DNA of 11,987 nt from Asterionellopsis glacialis (lineage: Eukaryota > Bacillariophyta > Plagiogrammaphyceae > Rhaphoneidales > Asterionellopsidaceae), in contig WKLE02004845.1 in the NCBI GenBank assembly GCA_014885115.2, forward strand, positions 1-11,987. Reading direction: 5' to 3'. Below are positions 8,200 through 11,987 of this stretch, in pieces (position 1 is the stretch's first letter; each line of letters begins with the position of its first letter). Below the pieces are notes generated by a model, which did no database searches, had not been told where the DNA came from, and saw nothing but the letters and a program-made list of their open reading frames with translations. The position numbers and the translations under genes are program-made.

Positions 8200-9813
8200 A
8201 TGGTTCCACCAGCACCCGCAGGATTCGATGGCACCGGCCCACCTGGGAAAATTAATTTTGCCAATATGCTGACAGCGAAACGTCGGAGGATGCGTAGCGG
8301 TGGAGGTGTCTCGACGCTAACGAACAATGGTCCCATGGCTGGCATCGGTGCTGGAATGGGCAGTGGAGATGGTGCTGGAATGGGGCCATCTCTTTCCAAC
8401 ATCTCTTCTGGCCCAACAGGTTTATCTGGGTCCGGAGCTAACAGTGGTGGCAACAAAAAGGACAATAATGCAGCCTTGAAAAAGGCTCAAACTGTACCAA
8501 TCTTTTTAAAGAAAACTTACAAAATGATTGATACCTGCGACCCTTCCATTGCCTCATGGACACCGGATGGCGAAATGTTTGTTGTCAAAGATCCAGATTT
8601 ATTTGCATCTCAAATTATTCCACAATACTTTGATCATAATAAATTTAGTTCCTTTGCACGTCAATTAAACTTTTATGGATTCAGAAAGATGCAAAGTAAG
8701 CCCATCCGTAACGCTGACTTTAATGTCGACACGGCTAAGCACGTCACATTTTATAATGAAAAGTTTAAGCGTGGCCGATGTGACTTATTAGTTGAAATTC
8801 AACGTACGACACGTGGTGGTGGCGCCTCACATACCACCAATGAAGATCAAGTACGGCAAATTACAGATTTGAAAAAACAGGTAGCCACCCTACAAACCAA
8901 GGTAGATAGTCTGAATAAAAACTTTGATGATCGTGTGCGCCGACTTGAATTGGATATGTTAAGTAAAATGGAACAAATCATGTTGGCCATGCAGCAGCAA
9001 CATCAACAACAGCATTCCCATGCACAAATATTAGACAGTATATCTCATATAGCCAATCTCAATGCTGGTGGTACTGGCACTGGTGCAGCTTCGGGAGCTG
9101 CTGGTGGTATTGCCGGTAACGCTGCTAGTGTGAATCATCCGAATCCTGCAGCAGCCACACAAGTCGCACAACTTCAACAGGCTATTGCTGCAGCAGCACA
9201 AGCACAAGCAGCTGCTGGAAAAGTTCCTACTCCTATATCTAGTAATTCTACCATCCAAGTGAATAATGGTGCTGGCGGTGGTGGTCGACCAAGAGGTGAT
9301 TCTATTGTTGATTTATCAAATCCAAAATGGAATCCATTACCTTATGAGCCTCATAAGAATAACAACACCAACGACACCAGCAATAACAAAAAGCAACAAT
9401 CTCAACCGACATTACCACCACACCCAAAACAAAAAATACCCGCATCCTTGCCACCTCATCCAAAACAAAAGCAAGCACCCATGTCTGGTAGTAATGGACC
9501 AATACCTGCTAGTGGTTTCCCCAACGGTTTAAATGCACCTCCCCAACGGTTTGATTCCTTACGTGGTATATCTTTGGGCATATCACGTGGATTTTCGGTA
9601 GAATCGGCTGCGTCTTCTGTCTTGCTCAATAATTTATGGGATATGTTAGGTGATGACACAGCAGCGGCAAATAAAGCTATGGCGGCGGCTGCTCCAAGTG
9701 GTGGTACACCCATGGAATTAGACCTTGGTGGGTCCAACAAACTTCGTCATGGTACACAACAAAACTCATCTACTGGATCCTTAAGTTCGGTTTCCAGTGG
9801 TGAAGAAGACTAA
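8200..9813 (+). CDS. Heat-shock-factor-type transcription factor
   Basis: An intact, intronless gene for 537 aa, acting in the nucleus as a sequence-specific DNA-binding regulator. The start ATG at 8200 has A at -3 and G at +4. A basic KRRRMR (27-32) may be a nuclear localisation signal. A Gly/Met/Ser-rich linker follows. The HSF DNA-binding domain spans about 98-205: VPIFLKKTYKMI, then SIASWTPDGEMFVV, the recognition helix FSSFARQLNFYGFRK (149-163), and HVTFYNEKFKRGRCDLL. A coiled coil at about 216-265 (QITDLKKQVATLQTKVDSL) fits the HR-A/B oligomerisation region; it passes into a Gln/His tract. The rest is low complexity: a Gly/Ala-rich stretch, an Ala/Gln helix (about 317-340), a doubled LPPHPKQK motif (405-412 and 417-424), the segment SLRGISLGISRGFSVESA, and a Ser/acidic end. 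HSFs are greatly expanded in diatoms, so a role in heat response specifically cannot be assumed. The family call is very secure; the targets are unknown. Confidence 0.97.
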   Translation: MVPPAPAGFDGTGPPGKINFANMLTAKRRRMRSGGGVSTLTNNGPMAGIGAGMGSGDGAGMGPSLSNISSGPTGLSGSGANSGGNKKDNNAALKKAQTVPIFLKKTYKMIDTCDPSIASWTPDGEMFVVKDPDLFASQIIPQYFDHNKFSSFARQLNFYGFRKMQSKPIRNADFNVDTAKHVTFYNEKFKRGRCDLLVEIQRTTRGGGASHTTNEDQVRQITDLKKQVATLQTKVDSLNKNFDDRVRRLELDMLSKMEQIMLAMQQQHQQQHSHAQILDSISHIANLNAGGTGTGAASGAAGGIAGNAASVNHPNPAAATQVAQLQQAIAAAAQAQAAAGKVPTPISSNSTIQVNNGAGGGGRPRGDSIVDLSNPKWNPLPYEPHKNNNTNDTSNNKKQQSQPTLPPHPKQKIPASLPPHPKQKQAPMSGSNGPIPASGFPNGLNAPPQRFDSLRGISLGISRGFSVESAASSVLLNNLWDMLGDDTAAANKAMAAAAPSGGTPMELDLGGSNKLRHGTQQNSSTGSLSSVSSGEED

Positions 9814-10025
9814 TATACTAAAACAGCAAACACCCAAACAATACAGTATATAGGTTAATATATAAAAAAATATACATGTCACCTAGCCTCTGTTGCGGCA
9901 ATAGAGAAAAGTACTAACTATCCGACCGTATTGCTATAGCTTTTGCCACTTTCTATCCAAGTCACCAGATATGTATTGTATAGTCATGCTTAACGAATAT
10001 ACCCCAAGCCGCGGTTATATTTTAC

Positions 10026-11633
10026 TTAAATGCAGTTTTTGATCCTTACCTTTGAACATGACTTAAAGGGGCAACAAGAAACAGAATCATTTTTGCAGAT
10101 TTTACAGTTAGACGGTGTTGTGGTGGGTGGAGATGTTTCCGTACACGTTCCAAATGTTGTTGTTTCCACAGCTTTAAATGATCCGCCACTTGCACCTATT
10201 TCATCATGGTATAATACTGAGTATCCACCGTGACCCAAACTGCAGCACATGCCATCACCGTAACGATCCCCCATAGTAAAGGTGAACTGAATAGTGTCAC
10301 TAGTATCATCAAAACATACCTTGGAAATATATGTACCTCGTTGGAAGTATCTTCCCTCTCTGACGTGTACCCCGGTACATTCATTGACGATTATCCAATA
10401 AATTTCTTGTGGGTATAAATCAGTTGTGATGGTGATTTCAACAACTGTAGAGGGCGGTGTAGAGGGTTCTGAACCATTCACACAGATACCAGATAACTGA
10501 TCACAAGTTTCCAGTCCATTGCAAGCCCGCCCATCATCACAATTCGTATCAGCTGTACAGGGAGCATCTTGATTGCGGTAAACAGACCATAACACATCCA
10601 TTTGATCTTTTTGGTCAGCTGAAAATTATTCAGGCAAGAGTCATCGGTATAATCCATATAATTGTGAATTGGGTCTTTTCCGATATCCCTTTTGCATGCA
10701 TCACGATTTTTTGGTCAACCATAAGCAGGAGATTTTTCAAAAGGCGTATCATCGATATGATCACCTGGACTAGAGCAACTACCTTGAAACGTATGTTATA
10801 GACCTAACCAATGGCCTACTTCATGTGTTAAGGTCTTTCCTTTGTTGTATGGCTCAGCGCTTCCACCAGGAAGACTTTGATCAAGAATAATAACATCATC
10901 ATCTAACGGATGCCCAGCATATTGAGATGGAAAGATCGCCCATCCTAACAAACCTGAACCAGGGTTTGCTATGTAAATATTCAGAGTAGCAGCATTTCCA
11001 CTGCGTAGAGCAGCTTTCATTTCGATTTCTTCATTGCTATTCTGTAAGACATTGTACCATGAAGTATTACCAGTGTAGGTGATATTTTTCTTGGTAAACT
11101 TGAATCCAGAACTTTCAAAATCTTTGTTCAATACTTCCATTTGACGAGCGACTTGTTCTTCTGTAATTATTTCCTGGTTTCCCTCATGAATTACATGGAC
11201 GTAAGGTTGAATATTCTTGTTTTGCTCAAGACGGCGTTTTTGTCACCATTGAAAAGATGACTTTTCTTTTGTATCTTTGAACAATTTCATCTATTTCCGC
11301 CCTCTCAGCCATTGTACGTTTGTGCGTTTTGCATCTTCCACCACTTGATTTAAATTCTTCCATGCTTTTCCAATGTTGCGACCAAAAGGGAGCTTTCCCT
11401 TTATTCTCTTCATCGCTAAAAATGGTTTGTACAAGTCCACGATGACCATAATAATAAATATCATCATAAGAATGGGAATGGCGAAGGCTGTCATGAGACT
11501 GATCGTCGTCCTCATGACCTAGAATTGGATTAATGGATGAAAGTTTGACAGTACATAACAAAATTGCCAACGCAACGCCATGAAAGTTTGCTAATCGAAA
11601 CATCTTCTCTGATAGTATTGACACACGGCTCAA
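10026..11633 (-). pseudogene. Broken secreted M43-type (pappalysin-like) metalloprotease
   Basis: The gene reads right to left, about 536 codons. The N terminus has a likely signal peptide (MFRLANFHGVALAILLCTV, best start at 11603; another Met at 11633), then an acidic/His-rich pro-region. The protease domain starts at YVHVIHEGNQEI and holds the zinc motif HEVGHWLGL-stop-H (His at 10823-10825, Glu at 10820-10822, His at 10811-10813, third His at 10793-10795). It continues with CSSPGDHIDDTP and the Met-turn region HNYMDYTDDSC. A C-terminal part (from 10601) has CTADTNCDDGRACNGLETC and a GDGMCCSLGHGGYSV module common in diatom secreted proteins. Lesions: one extra A in the A5 run (11237-11241), TAA at 10796-10798, TGA at 10715-10717 where Cys is expected, and one missing T in the run at 10622-10625. 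The two frameshifts cancel, so the ends share one phase. Everything between and after them stays recognisable, which suggests recent death or sequence error. Confidence 0.85.
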
Positions 11634-11987
11634 TTGCCAGTTATATGGTTATCATTTGATAATGTAGGAATGCTTTTTTAAACGCTCAATGATTTTCTCT
11701 TGTGGTTGGAAGCTTTGTATGTTTTTTTGGTAAAAAAAAATCTGTTGTTGATGAAACTTGGGCAGGCATAGGGTTCCTTTTGGCAAAAAAGAGAACTCCC
11801 CAAATCGATACAATTACTGTACACGAGGTATGTTAATTGCATTCCTGAGAACTCCGACTTATCCCAGTCATTTACTGTCTGCGTTAGCTGTTTTCCCGGT
11901 CAAAAGGACCGGGAAAAGGGAATCATCAAAAATGCAACCTCTTATTGAGGGAGGAAGGCCAGACCGACGACTAGCGTAGCGATAACC
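11634..11987. other. Non-coding interval at the right edge
   Basis: About 350 nt upstream of the protease pseudogene and so its former promoter. It contains a nine-base A run (about 11732-11740), GAGAACTCC twice (near 11790 and 11847) and the hairpin at 11891-11917. A 73-codon open frame on the plus strand shows no recognisable domain and is not called. Confidence 0.4.
11891..11917. repeat. Perfect 11-bp inverted repeat (hairpin)
   Basis: TTTTCCCGGTC at 11891-11901 and its exact reverse complement GACCGGGAAAA at 11907-11917, separated by the five-base loop AAAAG. The core is GC-rich in AT-rich surroundings. No U-run terminator context or neighbouring gene end explains it; a regulator site, a transposon end or a structured RNA is possible. 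Confidence 0.85.

Noticed and set aside
11787..11855. Direct repeat GAGAACTCC occurring twice about 57 nt apart
   Set aside because: Only nine bases, with flanks that do not match, so it does not look like a target-site duplication or tandem array.
11758..11979. Plus-strand 73-codon open frame at the right edge
   Set aside because: No domain, no supported start context, and it spans the 11-bp hairpin; chance is likely.

Overview
The window looks like nuclear DNA from a diatom or closely related stramenopile. The grounds are GT-AG splicing, a heat-shock-factor (HSF) transcription factor (HSFs are the most expanded transcription-factor family in diatoms), a secreted M43-type metalloprotease with Cys-rich C-terminal modules typical of diatom genomes, a Tc1/mariner-type transposon remnant, and moderately AT-rich DNA with many simple repeats in coding regions. 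This assignment is inference. No rRNA or tRNA gene and no CRISPR array was seen.

Layout. (1) Positions 1 to about 1315, minus strand: a decayed mariner-like DDE transposase that runs off the left edge. Behind it, to 2219, lies a second decayed open frame on the same strand, of unknown identity. (2) Positions 2220-2762: non-coding, presumably the promoter of the next gene. (3) Positions 2763-7085, plus strand: a two-exon gene for a roughly 1397-residue protein. It joins an N-terminal membrane segment, a PH-like region, an EDR2_C (DUF1336) domain and a C-terminal Sec14/CRAL-TRIO lipid-binding domain. The intron of 129 nt carries an (AC)9 repeat next to its acceptor. An open frame continues past the annotated stop in another phase to 7240. 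(4) Positions 7241-8199: about 960 nt without a convincing gene, presumably the HSF promoter and 5' UTR, with an imperfect heat-shock element. (5) Positions 8200-9813, plus strand: an intact, intronless HSF gene of 537 aa. (6) Positions 10026-11633, minus strand: an M43-type metalloprotease gene broken by two compensating one-base frameshifts and two stop codons, one of them inside the zinc-binding motif. (7) Positions 11634-11987: non-coding, with a perfect 11-bp hairpin.

The genes do not form an operon or an evident joint pathway. Two appear intact (the lipid-binding protein and the HSF); the transposase and the protease look dead. The most unusual feature is the domain architecture of the EDR2_C/Sec14 protein, which suggests a membrane-anchored lipid sensor or lipid-transfer protein.
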